The notes under the pieces: generated by a model | What the model saw: the letters and a program-made list of their open reading frames with translations, nothing else | Told to the model about the DNA's origin: nothing | Database searches by the model: none | NCBI RefSeq assembly: GCF_900240215.1 | Contig: NZ_LT964681.1 | Coordinates: forward strand, 216,845-258,155 | Direction of reading: 5' to 3' | DNA from: Raoultibacter timonensis | Lineage (GTDB): Bacteria > Actinomycetota > Coriobacteriia > Coriobacteriales > Eggerthellaceae | DNA: 41,311 nt | Program-made: the position numbers and the translations under genes | Part shown: piece by piece, positions 13,365-22,414 of the stretch | Layout of the letters: each line of letters begins with the position of its first letter | Numbering within the stretch: the first letter of the stretch is position 1

Positions 13365-16300
13365 TTAATATCCCATCGTCTTCTTGATCTTGGTTCTCAG
13401 ACCAGCAGAAAGCGTATTCGTCGAACCGAGCCAGTACAATCCCTTTGCCTGCCCGGCGGGAATGACTCGAATAGCCGAGTAGTCGTCCGCATCGACGAGC
13501 AGGATGGGAAACCGCTTGCTACCGCATAGCGGGCCGCCTGAGAGCGCATCGGGGAAGTTCTGCCCCGTCGCGAATGAAATCCGCTCGGCACTGAATCCCG
13601 CACTCGAGACAAGCCAGCTGGCGATGGCCGCCGATGTGCCGTAGCGGGTTTTGGGATAGGAGTTGCCCACCCCGCCCGCAAGCCGCACCACCCGCGCAGA
13701 AGTCGACTTCAACGAAGCTTCAACCTTCGCCGAAACGGAGTTCGTATCGCCGACGATAAGCACCTGCTTATAGCCTGAAAGCTCTTTCAGGAGAGCCTTA
13801 TCGAGCGAAGATCCGGGACTCGCAATGAAAAGCGGTGCACCCGTCGCCGCACAGTACGGCGAGACGGACAACGCATCGGGAAAGCTGTCCGATCGCGCGA
13901 CAACAGCGGTGTCGCTTGCAGCTCCCGCCTTCTTAGCCGCCTCCCGCAGCAGCCTTGCCGTATCGAAGCGGTCGACGCCGCCGATCCTCTGCACGGACGG
14001 AACGATCGCGCGGATGTCCGACTCCACCTTTCTCGACAGGGAGTTTTTGTCGCCGATCAAGATGATCTCGCCCAATGTCCCCTTCGTCGCACGCAGGTAC
14101 GCGCGCAGGTCGGGGTCCAGGGCGTCCGACGGGTTCAGCAGAATGGGGTACCCCTTCGCTCCCGCCAGCGTCGAAGCGGCAAGCGCGTCGGGAAAATTGT
14201 TCGACTTGGCGACGATGACGCCTTTCGGTCCCCCGGGATACGTCTCCCGCGCCACCGCGATGGCTGTACCGATGCGCGTCGAGCCGGAAAGCTCCTTTTC
14301 GGCTTTCTGCACGGGCTGTTCCGTCTCGCCAGGATTATCGGGGATCGTCGGCGGGTCGACAGGCGGGTCGGTCGGAGGATCGACCGGCGGTTTCGGGGCA
14401 GACAGAGCGTCATGCGAGCGCACGGCGATTGTCTTGCCGTTACCGTCGGCAACGGCACAGTACAACGTGCCTTCGACGAGAGCGACGGAAAGACCCGAGC
14501 CGCTTCGATACACCATGTCACCGAGCTGGATAAACTCGCTAACGTCATCCACTGGTGCGGCATACGCTGCCACCGACCCCTCGCTGTTCACGCCGCAAAG
14601 GTACAGATGGGCATCGTCGGCCGCAAGGCAGCCGGAAAGGGAGAGAGCCGAGGCTACCTCATTTGAAACGACCCAGTCAGATAAGACGGATCCATCGTCG
14701 GCGAGAGACGAAAGACGCGCGGTGCCGCTGCCGGATTCGAATGTATACAGATAGACGGTGTCGCCAACCGAAACGGCGCTGATAGATGCCGCCGCACCCG
14801 CACCAACCGTTGCCGTTTTCGTCCACGAGCTCCCCGCCAAACGGTATATGCCCGTTTCCCATGGCATCGCGTCGATGTCGCCCGCAACCACTGCAGGGCT
14901 TCCGTTCAAATCGAATACCGTGGAGTTTGCCGCCATTCCGAGGGGGATATTCCCACCTTGCTGGACCAGATTCGCCCCATCGAGTCGGTACAGCCTGGTG
15001 TTGCTGCCGCCGTCGTCGGCAAGAACGTACAGACCGCCGCCCGATACGGCGAGGCCGGGAAACGATGCTCCCGTCGGGGTCCCGGGAGTGCTGGCAACAT
15101 CGACCCAAGAGGAGGCGCCGTCGAAGCGCATCAACCTCACGGTTCGCGCGTTCGCATCCGCGCCGGCCAGGTAGAGAGCCCCGTTGAACCATGCCAGTTG
15201 CGCGTTCGAGATCCCCGTTATCTCGGCACCGCAAGCGCCCCACGAACGAGCGCTGCCATCGTACTTCCATACACGGCCGAGATGCTGCGTCCGATCTCCC
15301 CCCAGCATCTGGCTCTTGGCTAGCACATACACGTTTGCGCCGTCGGTTGCCGTGGCGACAGCAGGCACCCCCATCGTGCCGAACGGCACATTGCCCGACG
15401 GGTCCGCAACCTCCTGCCAAAAATCGGTCCCCGACCAATCGGCATGGCTCACTTCGATCGTAATGGATCCATCGGTCTGCTCGACGGGCTTTATATGCAG
15501 CCCGGAGTTTCGCCCATCCGAATAGCAAATCGCACCATCGGTCAGACCCTTCGTCACATCGGTGAAGCCGATTTCGGTGCGATTGCCCCCCTCGCAACGA
15601 TCGGGCGTGCTGACCTGAGCGTGTACGATATCGCCTGCTCCGTTCGCCCGCCCGTTCGTCATGCCCGTTTCGCCTTCGCGGAACACGTATACGTAGTCGC
15701 CTTGTGCGGTAACGTTACCCTCTTCTACGTATTTTTCGTTCACCCGATATACGATGAAGCCCGAGCCGCCGATTTTGGTGTCGTAGTTCGAAACGCCGCT
15801 CGTTTTCTGGCGGTATTCGACCACAAAGTATTCGGAAGACGACAGCGGCGTCTTGATCTTGACGGCCTGGCGCTTGCCGGCAGCCCGCCCCTCTTCGGAG
15901 CCGACATCCGCAGGAGCATACAGCGTGTAGGTTCCCTCAGGGGCTTCTTCGGCAATGCTGCACCACCCCGCAGTCTGCCGCGTAAGGGCAAGAGGCCACG
16001 AGAACGCTCCCGAATTGGCCATAACATCCCAAACGCCCACAGGAACGCCCAAATCCGCATCGCCATCGCCGAGGCGGTAGTAGTCTCGAACATCGAGCGT
16101 ATGCAGATACTCGTGCGCAGCCGTGCCCTCGAAGAAAATCGTGCTGACCTCGCCAGTGGTCGGATCGATGTAAGCTTCGATAACGTTGTAGGATCCGATC
16201 TTCTTGGGCGATACGGACCCGATCGACGGCTGTCCGTAGCTGACCGCCTCGTGGCTGGTAAACGTGCCCCCTCGCCCCACCACGGGAACGATAAGCAGGT

Positions 16301-16973
16301 TATCGACGTAGCCATCGGCATTGGCATCGAGCGCCGATGCATCGTAGTCGGCATACGCATCGTTGAACTTCGCCAATGCTTCGGCAATCATCTCCTCGTC
16401 GTTATCGACGTAGTGGGACGCCTCGTAATCGAGGGAAAGGCAGCTCACCGTTCCGTCGGACTCGTTGGTCTGAGGGAAAAAGCTCTGCACATCGTGCTGG
16501 CCGTCGGACATCAGGCGAATATAGCTCCTGAACGACCGCTGAACCGGCGTTCCGGAAACGGAATCGAGAGACGCGCAGAACTTTTCCCAATACGTTCGGA
16601 ATCCCCCGTAGGGGTACGCGGCGTTAAACCCGGTATGGGAGAAATCGGAATCCCCCCATGCGTCGTCTTTGAATTTCACGAGCAGAACCAAGCTCGAGCG
16701 CACTGTCGCATCCGCGCGAACCGTCGGCATCGGATACGATGCTAAGAGGTCGGCATCTCCCCCCGAATCGGCCGCTCTCCCATTTCCCTCGTCCGAGGCG
16801 GCCTCAATCCGAGCATCCGAACCAGGCTGAGTGGAATCCGCATAAGCCAACGACCGGGGCGTAAAGGAGAGCGCCAACAGCGCAGCCAATCCCACCGAAA
16901 GGGCTCGACGTGCAAAGCGAGGCATCTCATGAAGCAAGGGTGCGGCCTTTTCGTTCATTTGTCGTCCATTCAT
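13365..16973 (-). CDS. Secreted M6-like zinc metalloprotease with propeller-like middle and three CWB2 cell-wall repeats
   Basis: A 1202-residue exported protein. Residues about 17-45 are a Sec signal (RR, hydrophobic core, AYA cut site). Residues 90-520 resemble the immune-inhibitor-A (M6) peptidase, with the zinc motif HEYLH (287-291) and D297. Residues about 530-855 contain repeated blade-like units (YVLA, LYLAG, LYVLADDGG), suggesting a beta-propeller. A Pro/Asp-rich linker (about 860-895) leads to three cell-wall-binding type 2 repeats (898-1202), recognised by NFPDAL/SFPDAL/NFPDAL and IGD/VGD. CWB2 domains anchor clostridial surface proteins to anionic wall polymers. It is probably a surface protease acting on host or bacterial proteins; the target is unknown. 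Start choice is uncertain: ATG at 16958 has a weak GGACGA ahead of it, while the 16973 ATG has none. Confidence 0.88.
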   Translation of the reverse strand: MNGRQMNEKAAPLLHEMPRFARRALSVGLAALLALSFTPRSLAYADSTQPGSDARIEAASDEGNGRAADSGGDADLLASYPMPTVRADATVRSSLVLLVKFKDDAWGDSDFSHTGFNAAYPYGGFRTYWEKFCASLDSVSGTPVQRSFRSYIRLMSDGQHDVQSFFPQTNESDGTVSCLSLDYEASHYVDNDEEMIAEALAKFNDAYADYDASALDANADGYVDNLLIVPVVGRGGTFTSHEAVSYGQPSIGSVSPKKIGSYNVIEAYIDPTTGEVSTIFFEGTAAHEYLHTLDVRDYYRLGDGDADLGVPVGVWDVMANSGAFSWPLALTRQTAGWCSIAEEAPEGTYTLYAPADVGSEEGRAAGKRQAVKIKTPLSSSEYFVVEYRQKTSGVSNYDTKIGGSGFIVYRVNEKYVEEGNVTAQGDYVYVFREGETGMTNGRANGAGDIVHAQVSTPDRCEGGNRTEIGFTDVTKGLTDGAICYSDGRNSGLHIKPVEQTDGSITIEVSHADWSGTDFWQEVADPSGNVPFGTMGVPAVATATDGANVYVLAKSQMLGGDRTQHLGRVWKYDGSARSWGACGAEITGISNAQLAWFNGALYLAGADANARTVRLMRFDGASSWVDVASTPGTPTGASFPGLAVSGGGLYVLADDGGSNTRLYRLDGANLVQQGGNIPLGMAANSTVFDLNGSPAVVAGDIDAMPWETGIYRLAGSSWTKTATVGAGAAASISAVSVGDTVYLYTFESGSGTARLSSLADDGSVLSDWVVSNEVASALSLSGCLAADDAHLYLCGVNSEGSVAAYAAPVDDVSEFIQLGDMVYRSGSGLSVALVEGTLYCAVADGNGKTIAVRSHDALSAPKPPVDPPTDPPVDPPTIPDNPGETEQPVQKAEKELSGSTRIGTAIAVARETYPGGPKGVIVAKSNNFPDALAASTLAGAKGYPILLNPSDALDPDLRAYLRATKGTLGEIILIGDKNSLSRKVESDIRAIVPSVQRIGGVDRFDTARLLREAAKKAGAASDTAVVARSDSFPDALSVSPYCAATGAPLFIASPGSSLDKALLKELSGYKQVLIVGDTNSVSAKVEASLKSTSARVVRLAGGVGNSYPKTRYGTSAAIASWLVSSAGFSAERISFATGQNFPDALSGGPLCGSKRFPILLVDADDYSAIRVIPAGQAKGLYWLGSTNTLSAGLRTKIKKTMGY

Positions 16974-17337
16974 ATATTATCGATACGCTTGCAATTATAC
17001 TCCCTTTTCCCGGAACGCCACGCTCAGGAGAACCGCACGATCGCGCCCGTGCCGCAATGCAGACAAACCCTCAACGAGGTATCACCCGCCCATAAAGCGC
17101 CTATCGAGCGGCCCCGTGGCCCCTCAATACGACAGGACGGCCACCTTTGCGCGCAAACCAGAATTGCCAATCGTCGTTCTATGATCATTTCACTTGTATT
17201 ATCATAGACGTAGCAGCAACCCGCTGCACGTCGGTCGACCGAGCGGCAGACGTTCGATGAAATAAAGCGAGACGATCACCATCCGAGCATCGGTATTTAT
17301 CGCGCAAAGCGTACGCCACCTCCTCGCGGCAGGTTTT
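16974..17337. other. Divergent intergenic region between metalloprotease and c-di-GMP phosphodiesterase
   Basis: No complete gene. It holds a TATAAT on the minus strand (16999 to 16994), a plausible -10 for the metalloprotease, and an inverted repeat CTATGAT (17179-17185) / ATCATAG (17201-17207) with 15 bases between, a candidate regulator site for the rightward gene. From 17257 onward the sequence reads ATG AAA TAA in the same frame as the phosphodiesterase, followed by open codons (17266-17337) that would encode a normal signal-peptide start. See the separate finding. Confidence 0.55.
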
Positions 17338-20256
17338 GTGGCCGTTTGCCTGATCGCCTGCATAGGAAAGCCCCTCCCGGAAGCATTTGCGGAAAGCACT
17401 GACGATCCGGCGTCGAAAAAAGCCGTCTCAGTCGCCTATTACGAAGATGGCGATTACATGCATCGCAACGACGACGGATCGTATGCGGGGTACAACATCG
17501 ACTACCTCAACGAAATCGCACGGTATGCTGACTGGTCGTACGAGTTCGTCGATTTCGAAACCTGGGAAGAAGCGTACGACGCCATCGCGGCGGGCGAGGT
17601 GGACATCCTGCCGTCGGTTTACCACTCCGATGCGCGCGACGCAGACATGCTCTTCTCGAAAACGCCCGTATGCAGCATCTACACGGCAATCAACGTCCGC
17701 ATCGACGACGATCGGTTCGCCTACGACGACTTTTCCGCATTCCAAAATATGAGGGTCGGGGTCATCGAGGGGGGTCTCGACGCACGTGCGTTCGAAAGCT
17801 ATTGCGAGAAAAACGGGGTCTCGGTCGAAATCGTGCCCTTCGGCGAAACGCCCCTTCTCACTGATGCCCTCGATCAAGGCGAGCTCGACGCGATCGCCAT
17901 AACCTACCTCGGCGTCAACACGCAGTACAAAACCGTTGCGCAATTTTCGCCCGAACCGCTCTACATTGCCATCGCGAAAAGCAGAGACGACCTGAAAACC
18001 GCTATCGACGATGCGACCGACCGCCTGCTGATTCGCAATCCCGATTACTTCACCGAGCTCTACGAAACGTACTTCAGCATCAACACGAGGCAGGATCCCG
18101 TATTCACGCGCGACGAGTACGCATACATCGAGAACGCGCCCACGCTGACGGTGGCTTACGACTCTTTCAGAACCCCGCTTTCCTACACCGATCCGACTAC
18201 GGGAGAATACGCCGGCGTCACCGCGATGCTCTTCGAAGACATCGAGCGCATTACCGGGCTGCAGTTCACCTACGTGCCCGTCGACGATCACGACGAGGCG
18301 CTCGCGATGGTAGAAGCAGGAGAAGCCGACATCGTCTACGCCGTCGACCAATCGGTCGAACTCTCTTCGTCGAGCTCGATGCGCACCACCGGCCCCTACC
18401 TCAAAGACCCTATGGCGAAGATAGTCGGAAGCAATCCGACCGGGACGCGCATTGCGCTGCCCAAGGGGTTCTCGCTTGCCGCCGAAATCGCCGAGGATTC
18501 GCAGGACCACGAGTCCACCTACTACGAAACGCCGAAACAGTGCTTCGATGCGATCCTCGACGGAAAGGCCGATATGGCGTACGCCGACATCCATGTTGCC
18601 GACTACCTGCTTACCGAGCCCCAGTACGATTCGCTCAGCCTGCTCGCCCTGACCGATTACACCAACAACATGGCCATCGGCGTATCCGCTTCAGCCGATC
18701 CCCTGCTCGTCAGCATTCTCGATCGGTGCGTCCAGTTCACCTCCGATTCAACGATGACGCGATGGGTTACCGAAACGGCTTTGATCTCACACCCCACCAG
18801 CCCCGCCGACATCATCAGGCAGTACCCGCTGCAGATCATCGGCGGGATCGCGTTGCTGTTCATCTCGGGAACGGGCATTTTCGTATACATTTACCGCAGC
18901 AAGACGAGCAATGCGCAGAGAATCACCCGCCTTGTCTACACCGATCCCCTCACCGGCGGCTGGAACCTCAACCGATTCCAGATAGAAGCGTCTCGGGTTC
19001 TCGAGGAGGACGGCGGGCACGCCCACGCGATGCTCTTCTTCGACATCAGCCGTTTCAAGAACTTCAACGCAGCCTTCGGATACGCCGAAGGCGATCGGTT
19101 CCTTGTCGCCATGGGAAACCTGCTCGATCAGTTCGTCGACGAAAACGAGTTTGTCGCTCGCGTGAGCGCCGATCAATTCGTTGCGCTTCTCCGCTGGACG
19201 GGCAAGGAAAATTTCGAGCGGAGATTCGAGCGGCTCGACAAGGAGCTTAACGGCCTCGGCATCCTTGAAAAGCACCGATACCGCGTCCTCGTATTCGGCG
19301 GCATCACGGTGCTCGAAGCGGGAGGCGAAACGCGAAAAGACCCCGTTTCCGAACTCATCGACTGCGCGAGATACGCACGCGAGAGCATCGGCGAGGCCTC
19401 TCGCAGCACGGTCGCTCTTTATACTTCCGATATGAAGGAACGGGATATCGAGCAGCGAACGCTGCAGGGCGAGGCGGTCGCTGCTTTGGCAAACGGCGAG
19501 TTCGTCGCCTACTATCAGCCCAAAGTCGCCATCGGGACGGGAGAGATCGTCAGCCTCGAGGCGCTGGTGCGCTGGGTCGTGCCCGACCGCGGCATCCGCA
19601 ATCCAGTCGAGTTCATCGACTTGTTCGAACGCAACGGGTTCGTAGTCGAGGTCGATCTCTGCGTGTTCAGGCAAGCCTGCGCATACATCAAAGAGCGCAT
19701 CGACGCCGGCCTCCCGATCGTGCCGATCGCCTGCAACTTCTCGAGGCTTCACCTGCTCGACGATCGGTTCCCCTCGACGCTCAAGCGTATCGTCGGCGAA
19801 TACGACGTGCCCATCGATCTGCTCGAACTCGAACTGACTGAGAGCATCGTCATGGAGGATCTCGCCCGCGCCGAATCCATGTGCCGTGCGCTGAAGGATC
19901 TCGGATTCCGTATCACCATCGACGATTTCGGAAGCGGGTACTCTTCGCTCGGAGCGTTGCAGCATCTCCCCATCGACGTGCTCAAGATAGACCGCAGCCT
20001 CCTGGTGAACAGCGAAAGCGGCCAACGAAGCAAGATCATCTTCGAGGGCATCATCGAAATGTCGAACCGCCTCGATGTGAGCGTAATCGTCGAAGGCGTG
20101 GAAACCATCCGGCAGGAAACCATGCTGAGATCCTACGGCTCGCACCTGGTTATACAGGGATACCTGTATTCGAGGCCGGTTACCCGCGCAGCCTCCGAAG
20201 CGCAACTCGATGCCGGCGCGCTGCTTCCCGTCGAAGAAGAGCCGAAGACGGTCTAG
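17338..20256 (+). CDS. Membrane c-di-GMP phosphodiesterase: two periplasmic solute-binding domains, degenerate GGDEF, EAL
   Basis: From the GTG at 17338 this gives 972 residues. Residues about 28-255 and 265-485 are two tandem SBP_bac_3-type solute-binding domains facing outside. Residues 498-519 are a membrane helix. Residues about 535-690 are a GGDEF domain whose signature is SADQF (610-614), so cyclase activity is unlikely. Residues about 710-955 are an EAL domain with the catalytic set intact: E741 in SLEALVRW, ELTES, IDDFGSGYSSL, LKIDRS and EGVET. It should hydrolyse c-di-GMP under control of an external ligand. The export signal is oddly placed: in-frame codons before the GTG encode the rest of a signal peptide but begin after a TAA at 17263. 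An LIAC lipobox-like sequence is present near the start. Confidence 0.87.
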   Translation: MAVCLIACIGKPLPEAFAESTDDPASKKAVSVAYYEDGDYMHRNDDGSYAGYNIDYLNEIARYADWSYEFVDFETWEEAYDAIAAGEVDILPSVYHSDARDADMLFSKTPVCSIYTAINVRIDDDRFAYDDFSAFQNMRVGVIEGGLDARAFESYCEKNGVSVEIVPFGETPLLTDALDQGELDAIAITYLGVNTQYKTVAQFSPEPLYIAIAKSRDDLKTAIDDATDRLLIRNPDYFTELYETYFSINTRQDPVFTRDEYAYIENAPTLTVAYDSFRTPLSYTDPTTGEYAGVTAMLFEDIERITGLQFTYVPVDDHDEALAMVEAGEADIVYAVDQSVELSSSSSMRTTGPYLKDPMAKIVGSNPTGTRIALPKGFSLAAEIAEDSQDHESTYYETPKQCFDAILDGKADMAYADIHVADYLLTEPQYDSLSLLALTDYTNNMAIGVSASADPLLVSILDRCVQFTSDSTMTRWVTETALISHPTSPADIIRQYPLQIIGGIALLFISGTGIFVYIYRSKTSNAQRITRLVYTDPLTGGWNLNRFQIEASRVLEEDGGHAHAMLFFDISRFKNFNAAFGYAEGDRFLVAMGNLLDQFVDENEFVARVSADQFVALLRWTGKENFERRFERLDKELNGLGILEKHRYRVLVFGGITVLEAGGETRKDPVSELIDCARYARESIGEASRSTVALYTSDMKERDIEQRTLQGEAVAALANGEFVAYYQPKVAIGTGEIVSLEALVRWVVPDRGIRNPVEFIDLFERNGFVVEVDLCVFRQACAYIKERIDAGLPIVPIACNFSRLHLLDDRFPSTLKRIVGEYDVPIDLLELELTESIVMEDLARAESMCRALKDLGFRITIDDFGSGYSSLGALQHLPIDVLKIDRSLLVNSESGQRSKIIFEGIIEMSNRLDVSVIVEGVETIRQETMLRSYGSHLVIQGYLYSRPVTRAASEAQLDAGALLPVEEEPKTV

Positions 20257-20266
20257 CGCCTAGACC
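20250..20266. repeat. Perfect palindrome carrying both convergent stop codons
   Basis: GGTCTAGCGCCTAGACC: 7-bp perfect arms around CGC. The rightward phosphodiesterase ends GTC TAG in the left arm and the leftward cyclase ends GTC TAG in the right arm, so the two genes are only three bases apart. No T-run, so any termination would be weak. Confidence 0.6.
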
Positions 20267-21600
20267 TCGCGATACCGTGCAGAAGCGGGATGGGACTCGT
20301 AATACACGCGTTTATCGGCGTACATCGCGCTATCGGCCCAACGCACGGCATCGTCCACCAAGCATGGAGTGCGCGCGTAGTGCACGCCCATGGCCATGGA
20401 GCACGCCTGGTCGGCGAGCTTGCGACGCGCTTCGGCAACCTGCTCGGCGAATTCGGACTCGCCCTTATCGAGCGCTACCGCGAGAAACTCGTCACCGCCC
20501 ATACGGTACACGAGCGCATCGGAAAACGCTTCTTTGAGAATATCGCCCGCCAGCTTGAGCACCCGATCGCCCTGCGCGTGGCCTTCGTGATCGTTGATAT
20601 CCTTGAGCCCGTTCAGATCGACGTACGCTACGCCGAATCCGCTTCGGGCTCCTTCGCCATCCAGCTTTCCGACATCCTCGATGAACCGATTGCGATTCGA
20701 GAGCTCCGTCATGGAATCGGTGTAGCTCAGCGTCTTGAACCGCTCCTTAGTCCGATAGCGTTCCAACTCGATCGAAAGGAAATACGAAAGGCTCGTAAAG
20801 AACGACTCGCAATGGTCGAGGTGGACCGCAGCCGGATTGTCGACGCCGATCGACCCGATCAGCTTGTCGCCGACGAGCAGCGGTGCGTCCACGACGCTCG
20901 CGATCCCTCGAGTCGAAAGCATTTCGTACTCGGCCGGTGCCGTTTCGCGCAGCTCCTCTACATCCTTCACGATCACGGTTCGCCGCCCTAAAAGCAAAGG
21001 GAGCCACTGTCCGACGAAATCCATTCCCACATCCTGCAGCCCATCGATCTGCGGAACAACCCCCTCGGCGCACCATTCGTGCGTGTTTCTGAACAATCTG
21101 CCGTCGGGCGAGACCTGGAAGATGTACACACGATCAGCCTCGAGGTACCGGCCGATCATCTCGAGAACCAAGGTCATATCGCCCGCGAAGCCATCGATGC
21201 TCTGCAGCTTCATCGCGCACTGTACAAGAAGCCGCTCGAGGCCGAGCTGAACCTCTAGGACCGACGATCGTTCGCGCTGCTCCGATACGTCGAATGCGAC
21301 CTCGAAACGAGCCGAGCGCCCCTCCCAATCGACGAGCTTGTCTTTGAGAAGATAGTATTTTTTGAACTTCTCGTTGAAGTGATCCCAGGCGACGAATGCG
21401 TCGGCGTCGAGGGAATCGTTGTTGCAGAAGCCGCACGGCTCCGTTTTGTCGTGCAACGCCTCGTAGCACTTCATGCTGCGCCACTCGGGACCGACAAGCT
21501 TCCGCATCGGTTCGTTCATGTAAAGAAGATCGTGCGATTCGATGTCGCTTATGTAGACCAGTTCGGCTAGGGCATCGAAAATCTTGTACGGATCCGGCAT
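20260..21600 (-). CDS. PAS-GAF-GGDEF diguanylate cyclase
   Basis: A 446-residue soluble protein. Residues about 1-120 are PAS-like, with CYEALHDKTEPCGFC, a Cys-rich segment recalling PAS domains that bind a cofactor. Residues about 130-270 are GAF-like. The C-terminal GGDEF domain is complete, with the signature GGDEF at 368-372 and YVDLNGLKDINDHEGHAQGD ahead of it, so it is probably an active c-di-GMP synthase. No RxxD inhibitory site is seen in the usual place. Start at 21600 follows GCGAGG; an upstream extension to 21825 has no support. It ends tail-to-tail with the EAL phosphodiesterase, giving an opposed synthesis/degradation pair. Confidence 0.9.
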   Translation of the reverse strand: MPDPYKIFDALAELVYISDIESHDLLYMNEPMRKLVGPEWRSMKCYEALHDKTEPCGFCNNDSLDADAFVAWDHFNEKFKKYYLLKDKLVDWEGRSARFEVAFDVSEQRERSSVLEVQLGLERLLVQCAMKLQSIDGFAGDMTLVLEMIGRYLEADRVYIFQVSPDGRLFRNTHEWCAEGVVPQIDGLQDVGMDFVGQWLPLLLGRRTVIVKDVEELRETAPAEYEMLSTRGIASVVDAPLLVGDKLIGSIGVDNPAAVHLDHCESFFTSLSYFLSIELERYRTKERFKTLSYTDSMTELSNRNRFIEDVGKLDGEGARSGFGVAYVDLNGLKDINDHEGHAQGDRVLKLAGDILKEAFSDALVYRMGGDEFLAVALDKGESEFAEQVAEARRKLADQACSMAMGVHYARTPCLVDDAVRWADSAMYADKRVYYESHPASARYREV

Positions 21601-21803
21601 TAAAACCTCGCAGAGAACCCCCCCCCAGCGATACCGCGCCGAGAGGAGTCCTTTTATCGATAGTATAAGTGTATAACATATATATAACGATATGCGGCAT
21701 ATTTTATCGAAAGCCGCCCCGTGAAACCGATGCGCAGGCAGCGCGAAACCCGTCGGCTGAAGTCGAGTGAAACCCCCGCTATCGAAAATCAGGGATATGC
21801 GAG

Positions 21804-22229
21804 CTACCGAGAATCCTTCTGGCATGAGGGGCAGGTGCCATCGAACATGATCTGGTGCCCCTCGATCTTGAACCCGTGAGCATCGACCACCTCGTCGGTC
21901 AAATCGAACCTATACGGCATGTCGATATCGAAGATCCGACCGCACTGCCTGCAGCGCGCATGGTAATGGGGCTCGTTGAAGAAATCGTAGCGATCGGCCC
22001 CGCCCGCCACCTCGACCCGCAGCACCTCGCCTTTGTCGGCAAGTACCCCGAGATTGCGATACACCGTCGCACGCGAGATGTTCGGATGCTTTGCCCGTAC
22101 TTCTTCGTAGACATCGGCCGACGTGGGGTGTTCGTGCAGAGATTGCACCGCCTCCAAGACAAGGGCCCGTTGGATTGTATTGCGCGTAGCCGGCCTGCGC
22201 TCGCCGGTCTGGTTGGTCGCCAAAGCCAT
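21804..22229 (-). CDS. Fur-family regulator, PerR-like peroxide sensor
   Basis: A 141-residue Fur-family protein with an N-terminal winged helix (SRATVYRNLGVLADKGEV) and a C-terminal metal and dimer domain. The structural zinc site is complete (C93, C96, C133, C136). Residues matching the PerR regulatory site are H34, D82 (in RYDFF), H88 and H90 (in HYHARC) and D101. Fur proteins usually have a Glu in place of that last Asp, so PerR is the better reading, though proof needs biochemistry. PerR senses hydrogen peroxide by metal-catalysed His oxidation and controls oxidative defence. A palindrome at 22315-22327 may be its own operator. Confidence 0.88.
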   Translation of the reverse strand: MALATNQTGERRPATRNTIQRALVLEAVQSLHEHPTSADVYEEVRAKHPNISRATVYRNLGVLADKGEVLRVEVAGGADRYDFFNEPHYHARCRQCGRIFDIDMPYRFDLTDEVVDAHGFKIEGHQIMFDGTCPSCQKDSR

Positions 22230-22314
22230 GGCCGCTTCTTTCTCTCAAACCCGCTCGACCGATACCGAGCCGCTCCATCGGACATTCGATCAGGCGGAGT
22301 CAAATCAGACATAC

Positions 22315-22327
22315 ATCCTATTAGGAT
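22315..22327. promoter_or_regulatory. Candidate Fur/PerR operator
   Basis: ATCCTATTAGGAT is a perfect 6-1-6 palindrome 86 bases upstream of the PerR-like start codon, next to the TATC...GATA half-symmetric sequence at 22332-22344. The 1-base-centre geometry matches Per/Fur boxes, though the sequence differs from the Bacillus consensus. Confidence 0.5.
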
Positions 22328-22414
22328 TCTATATCGTTAAGATACCACGTGAACACGCCCGGTGCAAGCGCACGGGACGGCGTGCACCGCACGTACACAT
22401 GTATCCAGCCGATT

